DNA of 64,000 nt from Pseudomonadota bacterium (GTDB lineage: Bacteria > Pseudomonadota > Gammaproteobacteria > Burkholderiales > Burkholderiaceae_C): the NCBI GenBank assembly GCA_021815805.1, contig JAKAZQ010000005.1, forward strand, positions 39,129-103,128, given 5' to 3'. Shown here in pieces: positions 1 to 7,544 of the stretch. The translations under genes and the position numbers were made by a program. The stretch's first letter is position 1, and the number at the start of each line of letters is the position of its first letter. The notes beneath the pieces are model-generated. The model did not search any database. It was not told the origin of the DNA and saw only the letters and a program-made list of their open reading frames with translations.

Positions 1-375
1 GTGAAGTACGCGATCCACCCGGTGGCGGGTCGCATGCCGGGGCACATGAATGTGCTGCTGGCCGAGGCAGAAGTGCCCTACGACCAGGTTTTCGAGATGG
101 AGGACATCAATCCCGAGTTCGCGCAAGCCGACGTCGCGGTCGTGCTGGGTGCCAACGACGTGGTGAACCCGGCGGCACGCAATGATCCGAAATCGCCCAT
201 CGCCGGCATGCCGATTCTGGATGCCTACAAGGCGAAGACGGTCATCGTGAACAAACGTTCGATGGCTACCGGCTATGCCGGGCTGGATAATGAACTGTTC
301 TACCTCGACAAAACCATGATGGTGTTCGGGGATGCGAAAAAGGTCATCGAGGACATCGCGAAGGCCGTCGAATAA
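1..375 (+). CDS. pntB: NAD(P) transhydrogenase subunit beta, C-terminal part (5' truncated by window edge)
   Basis: This is the last 124 codons of the membrane subunit of proton-translocating transhydrogenase, which transfers hydride between NADH and NADP+ using the proton gradient. The visible part is the soluble NADP(H)-binding domain III: it shows [19 protein letters not shown], then [13 protein letters not shown] and [14 protein letters not shown], all typical of PntB domain III. The frame is open at base 1, so the GTG there is not a start; the gene begins upstream of the window. The stop TAA is at 373-375 and a strong terminator follows 25 bases later, so it is probably the last gene of a pntA-pntB operon. 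Confidence 0.93.
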   Translation: MKYAIHPVAGRMPGHMNVLLAEAEVPYDQVFEMEDINPEFAQADVAVVLGANDVVNPAARNDPKSPIAGMPILDAYKAKTVIVNKRSMATGYAGLDNELFYLDKTMMVFGDAKKVIEDIAKAVE

Positions 376-400
376 GACAGGCGCAGGCCGCAGGCTTGCG

Positions 401-434
401 AAAAGGCCGCCGTCGAGGCGGCCTTTTTGTTTTT
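401..434 (+). terminator. Rho-independent terminator after pntB
   Basis: An 11-bp perfect stem (401-411 pairing with 417-427) closes a five-base loop GTCGA and runs into TTTTTGTTTTT. It ends the pntB transcript and isolates it from the H-NS-type gene that follows. Confidence 0.93.
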
Positions 435-528
435 CGATTTTCTGGTTTACCATTCGTCCATTCTTGCCCCCTGCAGCGACAGGTGGGCGCACCCTGTTCC
501 TGGCCCGCGCCAATCACCGGAGGTTTCG

Positions 529-831
529 ATGTCCTCGTACAAGGAATTGCTGTCCCAGATCGAAGTACTCAAGCAGCAGGCCGAATCCCAGCGCAAGGCC
601 GAGATCGCCTCCGTCGTCGCGGATATTCGCGCGAAAATGCAGGAGTACGGCATCACGGCGAGCGACCTGGGTTCCGGCGGTCGCGGCTCGCGCAGCCGTG
701 GCATGACCGTGGCCGCGAAATATCGCCACCCGCGCACCGGCGAAACCTGGACCGGGCGCGGCAAGATGCCCAAGTGGCTGCAGGCCGAGGTGAACGCCGG
801 CAAGCGCAAGGAAGACTTTCTCATCGTCTGA
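529..831 (+). CDS. H-NS family nucleoid-associated protein
   Basis: A 100-residue histone-like nucleoid-structuring protein of the short betaproteobacterial type. Residues 1-50 are a charged amphipathic oligomerisation helix (QIEVLKQQAESQRKAEIASV), followed by a Gly/Arg/Ser linker. The C-terminal DNA-binding motif is YRHPRTGETWTGRGKMPKWL, the standard H-NS AT-hook-like loop. The ATG at 529 was chosen because GGAGG lies 7 bases upstream at 518-522 and the protein then has the usual family length. It lies alone between the pntB terminator and a long non-coding region. It probably silences AT-rich, horizontally acquired DNA; which of several paralogues it is cannot be told. Confidence 0.93.
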   Translation: MSSYKELLSQIEVLKQQAESQRKAEIASVVADIRAKMQEYGITASDLGSGGRGSRSRGMTVAAKYRHPRTGETWTGRGKMPKWLQAEVNAGKRKEDFLIV

Positions 832-919
832 GTCACGCGACGGCCTGCCCGGCGGGCCGTCGCTGCACCGCGGCGCCGTGCCATCGGCACGGCGCGCGCC
901 CGGCTTTGCCGGTAGCCGC

Positions 920-1020
920 GCGCAGGCGCTGCGGGATGAGCTGCAAGGCGCCCAAGCCAAGGCCAGGCGGGGCGCCTGGCCTGCTTGGGCTACGCCGCAG
1001 ATCGCCCGCAGCGCCTGCGC
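920..1020. repeat. Nested inverted repeat (long imperfect palindrome)
   Basis: A perfect 16-bp inverted repeat (920-935 against 1005-1020, arm GCGCAGGCGCTGCGGG) encloses a second palindrome at 949-990 whose arms are GCCCAAGCCAAGGCCAGGCG and a shorter near-complement. The right outer arm overlaps the first block of the dispersed repeat described at 1002-1157. Confidence 0.8.
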
Positions 1021-1157
1021 CCGAAGGGTTGGGGCAGATCGGGCGCTGGTCGCACCCCGGATCTCGCGCGTGCGCCCAGCCCGCGCTGCGATCCGGCGCA
1101 CGCCGATCATCCCGGTTCTGCACCAACGCGACCCCCTGCGGTATTTCAACAGCCTGC
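1002..1157 (+). repeat. Decayed copy of MITE-like dispersed element (copy A)
   Basis: Two blocks match the element at 50164-50259. Bases 1002-1023 are identical over 22 nt to 50187-50208. Bases 1106-1157 match 50212-50262 at 47 of 52 positions with one single-base gap. Between the blocks copy A has about 80 extra bases, and its left terminal repeat is missing, so it is a rearranged or interrupted remnant. Confidence 0.75.
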
Positions 1158-1306
1158 CAGGCGCCGGTGTCCAGGCTGCCGCGCCTGCGGCAGTGCCGCG
1201 CCAACACGGCGCGCTGCGCTCGCAGTCCTTGTCGGCGCGGCTTCCCGTACCCGTGTGCTCGCCCGCGCGTAGCGTGAGCGCGAGGCAGCCTCGCTGGCTG
1301 CCGTCC

Positions 1307-1366
1307 ATGCCGCGTGCCATGCGGCGTGCCATGCGGCGTGCCATGCGGCGTGCCATGCGGCGTCGA
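1307..1366. repeat. 12-bp tandem repeat, five units
   Basis: Units of ATGCGGCGTGCC follow each other at 1307, 1319, 1331, 1343 and 1355. The first differs at one base (ATGCCGCGTGCC) and the last is degenerate in its final three bases. The array lies in non-coding DNA and is a likely site of copy-number variation. Confidence 0.9.
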
Positions 1367-1492
1367 CCCGCCCGGGCCGCAGCGTGCGCCGCGCGCACTC
1401 GGCGACCCCCGCCGGCAAGGGTCGCCGTGTACGCCCGCGCTCACGCCGAACAAACGTCAGGATTTCGGTTCCGAATGTTCCTTTGTACGCCT

Positions 1493-1521
1493 TTGATATA
1501 AAACTTTACATTCCGTAACGT
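1493..1521 (+). promoter_or_regulatory. Possible sigma-70 promoter of the Crp/Fnr gene
   Basis: TTGATA at 1493-1498 and TAACGT at 1516-1521 are separated by 17 bases in the only AT-rich patch of this region. The -10 hexamer keeps only three consensus positions (T1, A2, T6), so the call is weak. Confidence 0.35.
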
Positions 1522-1574
1522 TCCTGGCTGGGCTTCTCGACGCAGATCTGTCGAAAAATTGCACAAAAAGCCCA

Positions 1575-2354
1575 ATGAAAGCCAAAGACGTTCTCAATCT
1601 GCCTAGGTGCTGTCCCTGGATGTCAGGCCTGGATGAGTCCGCGCTGGAGCGCGTACGACAGGACCTTGTGGTGCACAGTGTCGACGCCGGCAGCATCGTC
1701 TGCCAAGGCGGAGAGCCGACGCGTCACTGGATCGGCGTGTTCAGCGGTCTGCTGCTGATGGGCTCCGGCGCGGAGCATGCGCCACTCTCCATGCACGCGG
1801 TTGCGCCCGGAGGATGGATCGGCGACGACACCCTGGCCGGCGAGGAGCGCTGGCCCGCCGATTTGCGGGCACTGCGCAAATGCCAGATCGGCATGCTGCC
1901 CGCCGACACCTATTTCTGGCTGCGCGAGCGCAGCCTGACGTTCACCCAGTTGCTGCTGGCGCGACTGGAGCAGCGCCTGCGCCAATGCTCACGCCATCTG
2001 CAGCACGGGCGCCCCCACGGCGCCGACGAGCGCGTGGCGCAGACCCTGCTCGGCCTGTTCGACCCGGTGCTGCACCCGGCGGTCGGGCAGAGCCTGCGCA
2101 TCACCCAGGAGGAACTGGCCGAGATCTGCCGCCTGTCGCGCCAGCGCGTCAACCAGGCCCTGCAGCGCCTTGCGCTGGAAGGCGCGCTGCGTCTGCGATA
2201 CGGGGGCCTCGAGCTGGCCGGAATCCACGGACTGCGCGCCTTCGCGCAGCGCAGCGGCGCGGTCGCGGCGGCGGATGGCGGCGGCGACCAACCGACCGGC
2301 ACCGCCGATACGCCGGGCGCACCGCTGCTGGATGGCGAGCCCAGCTGCGCCTGA
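1575..2354 (+). CDS. Crp/Fnr-family transcriptional regulator
   Basis: A 259-residue cAMP-receptor-like regulator. Residues 15-125 form a cyclic-nucleotide-binding-type beta roll (AGSIVCQGGEPTRHWIGVFSG). A dimer helix follows, then a winged helix-turn-helix with ITQEELAEICRLSRQRVNQAL as the recognition helix region, close to the Crp pattern of TRQEIG...SRETVGR. No cysteine cluster for an Fnr-type iron-sulphur centre is seen near the N-terminus apart from CCPW at residues 12-15, so the ligand is unknown. The C-terminal 30 residues are a low-complexity Gly/Ala tail. The ATG at 1575 has no good ribosome-binding site. It is transcribed towards the Mla operon but separated from it by a hairpin. 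Confidence 0.85.
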   Translation: MKAKDVLNLPRCCPWMSGLDESALERVRQDLVVHSVDAGSIVCQGGEPTRHWIGVFSGLLLMGSGAEHAPLSMHAVAPGGWIGDDTLAGEERWPADLRALRKCQIGMLPADTYFWLRERSLTFTQLLLARLEQRLRQCSRHLQHGRPHGADERVAQTLLGLFDPVLHPAVGQSLRITQEELAEICRLSRQRVNQALQRLALEGALRLRYGGLELAGIHGLRAFAQRSGAVAAADGGGDQPTGTADTPGAPLLDGEPSCA

Positions 2355-2404
2355 GCCGGGCGTCATAGCCCGGTGCCAGGCGCGCAGGCGCGCAGCGCGG
2401 ACCC

Positions 2405-2410
2405 TAGAAT
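2405..2410 (+). promoter_or_regulatory. Candidate -10 box (TAGAAT) upstream of mlaF
   Basis: TAGAAT at 2405-2410 is a good -10 hexamer; no convincing -35 lies 17 bases upstream. If it is used, transcription would begin near 2417, a few bases before the 23-bp hairpin at 2421-2469, so the Mla mRNA would start with a stable stem-loop. Confidence 0.4.
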
Positions 2411-2420
2411 GAAGGGTCTT

Positions 2421-2469
2421 TGCACGACTGCGCGGGCGGCGATCGCATCGCCGCCCGCGCAGTCGTGCA
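2421..2469. repeat. Perfect 23-bp inverted repeat (hairpin) in front of mlaF
   Basis: Arms 2421-2443 and 2447-2469 are perfect reverse complements around a three-base centre CGC. There is no T-tract on either side, so it is not a classic terminator. It lies 20 bases before the mlaF ATG. Confidence 0.93.
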
Positions 2470-2488
2470 GTTCCGCTGCACCTGCTGC

Positions 2489-3319
2489 ATGCCCGAATCC
2501 ACCACGAAGCCTCTTGTCGAGTTCGAACGCGTCGGCTTCGCCTACGACGCGCGAGCCGTGCTGGGCGACATCAGCCTGCGCGTGCTGCCGGGGGAACTCG
2601 TGGCCGTCATGGGCGCTTCGGGTGGCGGCAAGACCACCCTGCTGCGCCTGATCGGCGGCCAGTTGCGCCCCACCACCGGCGAGGTGCGTTTCGATGGCGA
2701 GTCGGTCGCCGGCATGAGCCACGCGCGCCTGTATGCGGCGCGCCGCCGCATGGGCATGCTGTTCCAGATGGGCGCGCTGTTCACCGACCAGACGGTGTTC
2801 GACAACGTGGCCTTCGCGTTGCGCGAGCACACCCGCCTGGCCGAGCCGATGATCCGCGACCTCGTGCTCATGAAGCTGCATGCCGTCGGCCTGCGCGGTG
2901 CGCGCGATCTCTACCCGGCACAGTTGTCGGGCGGCATGGCGCGTCGCGTCGCGATGGCGCGCGCGGTCGCCCTCGATCCCGCGCTGGTCATGTATGACGA
3001 ACCGTTCGCCGGCCTCGACCCGATCTCCCTGGGCATCTCGGCGCGCCTGATCCGTACCCTGAACGACGCGCTCGGCTTGACCAGCATCGTCGTTTCGCAT
3101 GACGTCGAGGAGACATTCGCCATCGCCGACCGCGTGTTCATCCTGGGCAACGGACGCCTGCTGGCGCAGGGAACGCCGGACGAACTGCGCGCCAGCACGG
3201 AACCACTGGTGCATCAGTTCGTGCGGGGAGAGCCCGATGGCCCTGTGCGATTCCACTACCCAGCCCCGTCCCTGCGCGAGGATTTCCTGGGTGATGCAAG
3301 CCATGGGGCGCGTCCATGA
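2489..3319 (+). CDS. mlaF: Phospholipid ABC transporter ATP-binding protein MlaF
   Basis: ATPase of the inner-membrane MlaFEDB complex, which keeps the outer membrane asymmetric by moving phospholipids between the membranes. The 276-residue protein has Walker A GASGGGKT (42-49), the ABC signature LSGGMARR (146-153) and Walker B LVMYDEP (166-172), then the switch histidine in VVSHDVEE. The ATG at 2489 gives the normal N-terminus; an in-frame ATG at 2420 is unlikely because that extension would be translated from the hairpin. Its stop overlaps the mlaE start. First gene of mlaFEDACB. Confidence 0.95.
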   Translation: MPESTTKPLVEFERVGFAYDARAVLGDISLRVLPGELVAVMGASGGGKTTLLRLIGGQLRPTTGEVRFDGESVAGMSHARLYAARRRMGMLFQMGALFTDQTVFDNVAFALREHTRLAEPMIRDLVLMKLHAVGLRGARDLYPAQLSGGMARRVAMARAVALDPALVMYDEPFAGLDPISLGISARLIRTLNDALGLTSIVVSHDVEETFAIADRVFILGNGRLLAQGTPDELRASTEPLVHQFVRGEPDGPVRFHYPAPSLREDFLGDASHGARP

Positions 3320-4104
3320 AGGCGCTGCTGCAGGGTCTCGCCAGCGTCGGCGCCGCCACGCGTCGCGTGCTCTCCGATCTCGGCTGGGGGCTGCGCCTGT
3401 TCCTGCGCCTCGCGCTGCTGCTGCCGGCCGCGCTGCGACGCCCGCGGCTGGTGTCGCAGCAGGTGTACTTCCTGGGCAACGACTCGCTGCTCATCATCGC
3501 CGTATCCGGTCTGTTCGTGGGTTTCGTGCTCGGACTGCAGGGCTACTACACCCTGTCGCGCTACGGCGCGTCGAGTTCGCTCGGCCTGGTCGTCGCGCTG
3601 TCGCTGGTGCGCGAACTCGGCCCGGTGGTCACCGCGCTGCTGTTCGCCGGGCGCGCCGGCACGTCGCTGACCGCGGAGATCGGCCTCATGAAGGCCGGCG
3701 AGCAGATCTCGGCCATGGAAATGATGGCCGTCGACCCGCTGGCACGCGTGCTGGCCCCGCGCTACGCCGCCGGCATCATCGCCATGCCGCTGCTGGCGGC
3801 CGTGTTCAGCGCCGTGGGCATTCTCGGTGGCTACGTCGTGGGCGTGCTGCTCATCGGCGTCGATCCGGGCGAGTTCTGGGGGCAGATGCAGGCCGGCGTC
3901 GACGTGTTCAAGGACGTCGGCAACGGTGTGGTCAAGAGCCTGGTGTTCGGCGTCGCCGTCACCTTCGTGGCCCTGTATCAGGGATGGCGCGCGCAGCCCA
4001 CGCCCGAGGGCGTTTCGCGGGCCACGACGCGCACCGTGGTCATCGCGTCCCTCGCCGTGCTGGGGCTGGATTTCATGCTCACCGCGCTGATGTTCAGCAC
4101 CTGA
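3316..4104 (+). CDS. mlaE: Phospholipid ABC transporter permease MlaE
   Basis: Permease subunit of the Mla complex, 262 residues, of the MlaE/Ycf63 family. An N-terminal interfacial helix is followed by about five membrane segments. The conserved family stretches are LVVALSLVRELGPVVTALLF and AGRAGTSLTAEIGLMKAGEQ, the latter carrying the coupling helix that contacts MlaF. It overlaps the mlaF stop by four bases (ATGA), indicating translational coupling, and is followed 25 bases later by mlaD. Confidence 0.95.
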   Translation: MKALLQGLASVGAATRRVLSDLGWGLRLFLRLALLLPAALRRPRLVSQQVYFLGNDSLLIIAVSGLFVGFVLGLQGYYTLSRYGASSSLGLVVALSLVRELGPVVTALLFAGRAGTSLTAEIGLMKAGEQISAMEMMAVDPLARVLAPRYAAGIIAMPLLAAVFSAVGILGGYVVGVLLIGVDPGEFWGQMQAGVDVFKDVGNGVVKSLVFGVAVTFVALYQGWRAQPTPEGVSRATTRTVVIASLAVLGLDFMLTALMFST

Positions 4105-4129
4105 GCCCGGAGCGGGCAAGGAAACCATC

Positions 4130-4594
4130 ATGGAAAAACGTTCGATTGACGTCTGGGTCGGGCTGTTCGTGCTCATCGGCGCCGCCGCGCTGTTGTTCCT
4201 GGCCCTGAAGGCCGGAAATCTGCTGAGCCTGAATTTCGCACCGAGCTACGACGTGACCGCGCGCTTCGACAACATCGGCGGGCTCAAGGCCGACGCCCCG
4301 GTGAAAAGCGCAGGCGTGGTCGTCGGCCGCGTCGCCGCGATCCGCTTCGACAACCAGAGTTTCCAGGCCGACGTGATCATGGCGCTGGACAAGCGCTACA
4401 GCTTTCCCGCGGACACCTCCGCCAAGATTCTCACGTCCGGTTTGCTGGGCGACCAGTACATCGGCCTTTCACCAGGCGCGTCCGACAAGAATCTTCGCAA
4501 TGGCGACGTGATTCAAAACACGCAATCGGCCATCGTGCTTGAAAATCTGATCGGCCGCTTCCTGTACGACAAGGCGGCGGGCGCAGGCCAGTGA
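4130..4594 (+). CDS. mlaD: Phospholipid-binding protein MlaD (MCE domain)
   Basis: Membrane-anchored periplasmic subunit that forms the lipid-conducting hexameric MCE ring on MlaFE. The 154-residue protein has one N-terminal membrane segment (about residues 8-28, VGLFVLIGAAALLFLALKAG). The MCE core runs from about residue 38 to 116, with the family signature FDNIGGLKADAPVKSAGVVV and GLLGDQYIGLSPG. It is slightly shorter than the Escherichia coli protein. Third gene of the operon. Confidence 0.95.
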   Translation: MEKRSIDVWVGLFVLIGAAALLFLALKAGNLLSLNFAPSYDVTARFDNIGGLKADAPVKSAGVVVGRVAAIRFDNQSFQADVIMALDKRYSFPADTSAKILTSGLLGDQYIGLSPGASDKNLRNGDVIQNTQSAIVLENLIGRFLYDKAAGAGQ

Positions 4595-4631
4595 GCCCCT
4601 ACCGCAGATGCCCCGTGGGCAGGAGAACCCG

Positions 4632-5504
4632 TTGATTCCTTTTGCACAGGCGCGCATGCGACGCGCACAATCCGCGCAACCGCGTGCTCCGAGGGCCGCC
4701 TGCGCTGCGCTGCTGCTGGGCGCCGCGCTGCTGCTGGGCGGCTGCGCGACGCAGCAGCCCCAGGATCCGCTGCAGCCCTACAACCGGGCGATGTTCCGCA
4801 TCAACAGCGACATCGACAAGGTGGTATTCAAGCCGGTGGCGACCGGTTATCGCAACATCACGCCGTCGCCGGTACGGCGCGGCGTCAGCAATTTCTTCGG
4901 CAACCTCGACGACATCTGGTCCACCGGCAACGATTTCCTGCAGGGCCATGTCGCGCAGGGCTTCAACGGCATCATGCGGGTCAGCCTGAACTCGGTCTTC
5001 GGCTTTTTCGGCGTGATCGACCTTGCCACGCCGCTGGGGCTGTACAAGCAGCCCAATGATTTCGGGCTTACGCTGGCGCGCTGGGGCGTCGGATCCGGTC
5101 CGTACATCGTGTTGCCCATCCTGGGGCCGTCGACGCTGCGCGACAGCGTCGGCAGCGGAGTGGACATCGCCTACGCCCCCGGCGTGAACAATGTGCGTGA
5201 CGTCGCGCAGCGCGACGCGCTGGTGGCGCTGCGCCTGATCAACCAGCGCGCGGCGCTGCTCAGTACCACCGACCTGCTGGAGCAGATCGCCATCGATCCC
5301 TACATCTTCACCCGCGACGCGTACCTGCAACGCCGCCGGGCGCAGGTCAGCGACGTGCGCCACACGGGAGTGCTTGCCACCATGCCGGCCGACGATTCCG
5401 GCGAGGGCGGCGCGGGTGCCGCGGCGCCCGACGACGCCGGCGGCGCGCGGGACGTCCCCGCCATGGCGGACTCGTCGCCTGCGCCCGCCGCGCCGCGGCA
5501 CTGA
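4632..5504 (+). CDS. mlaA: Outer-membrane lipoprotein MlaA (VacJ)
   Basis: MlaA sits in the outer membrane as a ring that extracts misplaced phospholipids from the outer leaflet and hands them to MlaC. The protein shows a lipoprotein signal ending in LLLGGC, then the family region DPLQPYNRAMFRINSDIDK and the downstream LGPSTLRDSVG. I prefer the TTG start at 4632 because GGAG lies 6 bases upstream (4622-4625), giving 290 residues; ATG codons at 4608 and 4656 are in frame but lack a good ribosome-binding site. The C-terminal 50 residues are a Gly/Ala/Asp-rich tail. MlaA inside the mla operon is the common betaproteobacterial arrangement. Confidence 0.92.
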   Translation: MIPFAQARMRRAQSAQPRAPRAACAALLLGAALLLGGCATQQPQDPLQPYNRAMFRINSDIDKVVFKPVATGYRNITPSPVRRGVSNFFGNLDDIWSTGNDFLQGHVAQGFNGIMRVSLNSVFGFFGVIDLATPLGLYKQPNDFGLTLARWGVGSGPYIVLPILGPSTLRDSVGSGVDIAYAPGVNNVRDVAQRDALVALRLINQRAALLSTTDLLEQIAIDPYIFTRDAYLQRRRAQVSDVRHTGVLATMPADDSGEGGAGAAAPDDAGGARDVPAMADSSPAPAAPRH

Positions 5505-5567
5505 TCAGCGCCACGTTCGCGCTCGCCTCGCCCGGCGCGGCGCAGCGCCAGACCTTCGGAGATCACC

Positions 5568-6203
5568 ATGCTTGCCAAGATTCGAGAGTTTTTTCTGTGG
5601 ACCCTCGTCGCCTGCCTCGGCGGCCTCGCCCCGGCGCATGCCGGGCAGCTCGCGCCGCCTGTCCAGGTGGTCGAGCACCTGACCGATTCCGTCATGAGCG
5701 CAGTGCGCTCGGATCCCGCGCTGAAGGCCGGCAACGAGGCGAAGATCGAGCAACTGGTGCAGACCAAGGTGCTGCCCTACCTCGATTTCCAGCGCATGAC
5801 CGCGTCGGCCGTCGGCCCCTACTGGCGTCGCGCCACGCCGCAGCAGCGTGAGCAGCTGCAGCAGCAGTTCCGCGAACTGCTGGTGCATACCTATTCGGGC
5901 GCCGTCGGGCGCATCCACAACCAGAAGGTGCAGTACCTGCCGCTGCGCGCGGCGCCCGGGGCCACCAGCGTGGTCGTGCGTACCCGCGTGCTCGACAACG
6001 GAGAGCTGATTCAACTGGACTACCGCCTGGTCAAGCTCGGAGCCGACTGGAAGATTTCCGATGTCAACGTCATGGGAATCTGGCTCGTCGACAACTACCG
6101 CGGGGTCTTCGCGCAGGAAATCCACAGCAAGGGGATCGACGGCCTGATCAAGGTCCTGCAGGAGCGCAACAAGAAGCTCGCGCAGGCCGGGAAGGGGGCG
6201 TGA
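5568..6203 (+). CDS. mlaC: Periplasmic phospholipid shuttle MlaC
   Basis: Soluble carrier that moves phospholipids between MlaA and MlaD across the periplasm. The 211-residue protein begins with a signal peptide (cleavage expected after HAPAHA-type sequence PAHA, near residue 25). The Tol-Tol_Ttg2 domain follows, with LPYLDFQRMTASAVGPYWR, RELLVHTYSGAV and the C-terminal DWKISDVNVMGIWLVDNYR. It follows mlaA after 63 bases and precedes mlaB by 4 bases. Confidence 0.95.
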   Translation: MLAKIREFFLWTLVACLGGLAPAHAGQLAPPVQVVEHLTDSVMSAVRSDPALKAGNEAKIEQLVQTKVLPYLDFQRMTASAVGPYWRRATPQQREQLQQQFRELLVHTYSGAVGRIHNQKVQYLPLRAAPGATSVVVRTRVLDNGELIQLDYRLVKLGADWKISDVNVMGIWLVDNYRGVFAQEIHSKGIDGLIKVLQERNKKLAQAGKGA

Positions 6204-6207
6204 GCAC

Positions 6208-6585
6208 ATGAACACGGTGTCTGCCGACGTCGAGCGCGGCGTCGACTTCACCCTGCCTGCGCTGGTCACCGTGGCGCAGGCGCCCGACCTGGTGCGCGAC
6301 GCGCTGCGCGCGCTGGCCGGGCGCGCCGCGCCATGGTGCATCGATGCCGGCGGGCTGGAGCGCTTCGATTCCTCCTGCCTTGCGCTGCTCATGGAACTGC
6401 GGCGCCGCGCCGGCGCCGCGGGCCTCGAGTTGCGCGGCGTACCCGAGCGTCTGCACACGCTGGCGCGCGCCTACGGCGTGGGCTTTGTGCTCGGCGCCGA
6501 CGCCGACGCCTACGCATCCGACGCCACAAGCCTGGCCATGCAGGCCGCGCCGGGTGCCGGCGCTGCCACGCGGCCCGCGCCATGA
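6208..6585 (+). CDS. mlaB: STAS-domain protein MlaB
   Basis: Small cytoplasmic STAS-domain regulator that binds MlaF and supports assembly and ATPase activity of the transporter. The 125-residue protein carries the STAS core around CIDAGGLERFDSSCLALLME, where the Ser pair occupies the position of the regulatory Ser/Thr of the family. It ends in an Ala-rich tail. It overlaps the next gene by four bases (ATGA). Confidence 0.88.
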   Translation: MNTVSADVERGVDFTLPALVTVAQAPDLVRDALRALAGRAAPWCIDAGGLERFDSSCLALLMELRRRAGAAGLELRGVPERLHTLARAYGVGFVLGADADAYASDATSLAMQAAPGAGAATRPAP

Positions 6586-7544
6586 CCGGGGTGCCGCACG
6601 ACGCCCCTGCAGTCTGCCTGCAGGGAGTGGTGAAGCGTTTCGGCGCGCGCAACGTGGTCGACGGCGTCAGCCTGGACATCGCGCAGGGCGAATTCTTCGC
6701 CCTGCTGGGCGCCAATGGCGCCGGCAAGACCACGTTGATCAGCATGCTGTCCGGCCTCGCGCGCCCGACGGCGGGCGCGGTGCAGGTGCTCGGCCGCGAC
6801 GTGGTGCGCGAGCCCTACCTGACACGCCGTCTGCTCGGCGTGGTGCCGCAGGAGCTGGTGTTCGATCCGTTTTTCACGGTGCGCGAATGCCTGCGCCTGC
6901 AGTCAGGGTATTTCGGCCTGCGACGCAACGACGCGTGGATCGACGAATTGCTGCACCACCTCGGGCTGTCGCAACAGGCGGAGCAGAACATGCGCGCGCT
7001 GTCCGGCGGCATGAAACGGCGCGTCATGGTCGCGCAGGCCCTGGTGCACAAGCCGCCGGTGATCGTGCTCGACGAGCCGACCGCGGGGGTGGATGTCGAG
7101 TTGCGTCAAAGCCTGTGGCAATTCATCACCAGCCTGAATCGCCACGGCCATACCGTGTTGCTGACGACGCATTACCTCGAGGAGGCCGAGGCCTTGTGCA
7201 GTCGCATCGGCATGCTCAAGCAGGGGCGCCTGGTGGCGCTGGATTCGACGCATGCGTTGCTCGCGCGCTTCGCGTCCACGCATCTGCTGCTGCGCACGCG
7301 CGGACAGCCGATGCCGCCGGCGCTGCTCGACGCGAGCCGGGAGGTCGGTTCGCGCCGCGCCTGGACGGTGCGCGACGCGACCGAGGTCGAGCGCATCCTG
7401 GCCCAGCTGCGCGCCGCCGGCTGCGAGATCGAGGAGCTCGAGGTGCGTCGCGCGGATCTGGAGGATGCCTTTCTCCAGATCATGGGGACCCAGGCGCCGT
7501 CGCCGTCGTCGCGGCCGTCGCCGGCCCGGGAGCTTGCGGCATGA
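6582..7544 (+). CDS. ABC transporter ATP-binding protein (YadG/CcmA-like)
   Basis: ATPase of an ABC-2 type exporter, 320 residues. Walker A is GANGAGKTT, the signature is LSGGMKRRVMVAQAL and Walker B is PPVIVLDEPTAGVD; the switch histidine is in LTTHYLEEAE. After the nucleotide-binding domain there is an extension of about 90 residues with a DrrA-type end (EELEVRRADLEDAFLQIMG). The ATG at 6582 overlaps the mlaB stop. With the permease that follows it forms the pair that usually sits between mlaB and bolA/ibaG in Burkholderiales; its substrate is not established. Confidence 0.92.
   Translation: MTGVPHDAPAVCLQGVVKRFGARNVVDGVSLDIAQGEFFALLGANGAGKTTLISMLSGLARPTAGAVQVLGRDVVREPYLTRRLLGVVPQELVFDPFFTVRECLRLQSGYFGLRRNDAWIDELLHHLGLSQQAEQNMRALSGGMKRRVMVAQALVHKPPVIVLDEPTAGVDVELRQSLWQFITSLNRHGHTVLLTTHYLEEAEALCSRIGMLKQGRLVALDSTHALLARFASTHLLLRTRGQPMPPALLDASREVGSRRAWTVRDATEVERILAQLRAAGCEIEELEVRRADLEDAFLQIMGTQAPSPSSRPSPARELAA

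Larger units (their letters stand above)
832..1574. other. Repeat-rich non-coding region between the hns-like gene and crp
   Basis: No reading frame here looks coding: the long frames exist on both strands only because the DNA is very GC-rich, and none gives a recognisable protein. The stretch holds a nested palindrome (920-1020), a decayed copy of a MITE-like element (1002-1157), a 12-bp tandem array (1307-1366), and a short AT-rich patch at 1480-1575 that is probably the promoter of the downstream regulator. Confidence 0.75.

Noticed and set aside
514..1501. Long overlapping frames on both strands (up to 290 codons) across the hns-crp region
   Set aside because: They have Arg/Ala/Pro-rich shadow composition, overlap each other on both strands, lack ribosome-binding sites and cross the tandem and inverted repeats.
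2420..2488. mlaF starting at the ATG at 2420
   Set aside because: The extra 23 residues would be encoded by the perfect hairpin and do not resemble MlaF; 2489 gives the family N-terminus.
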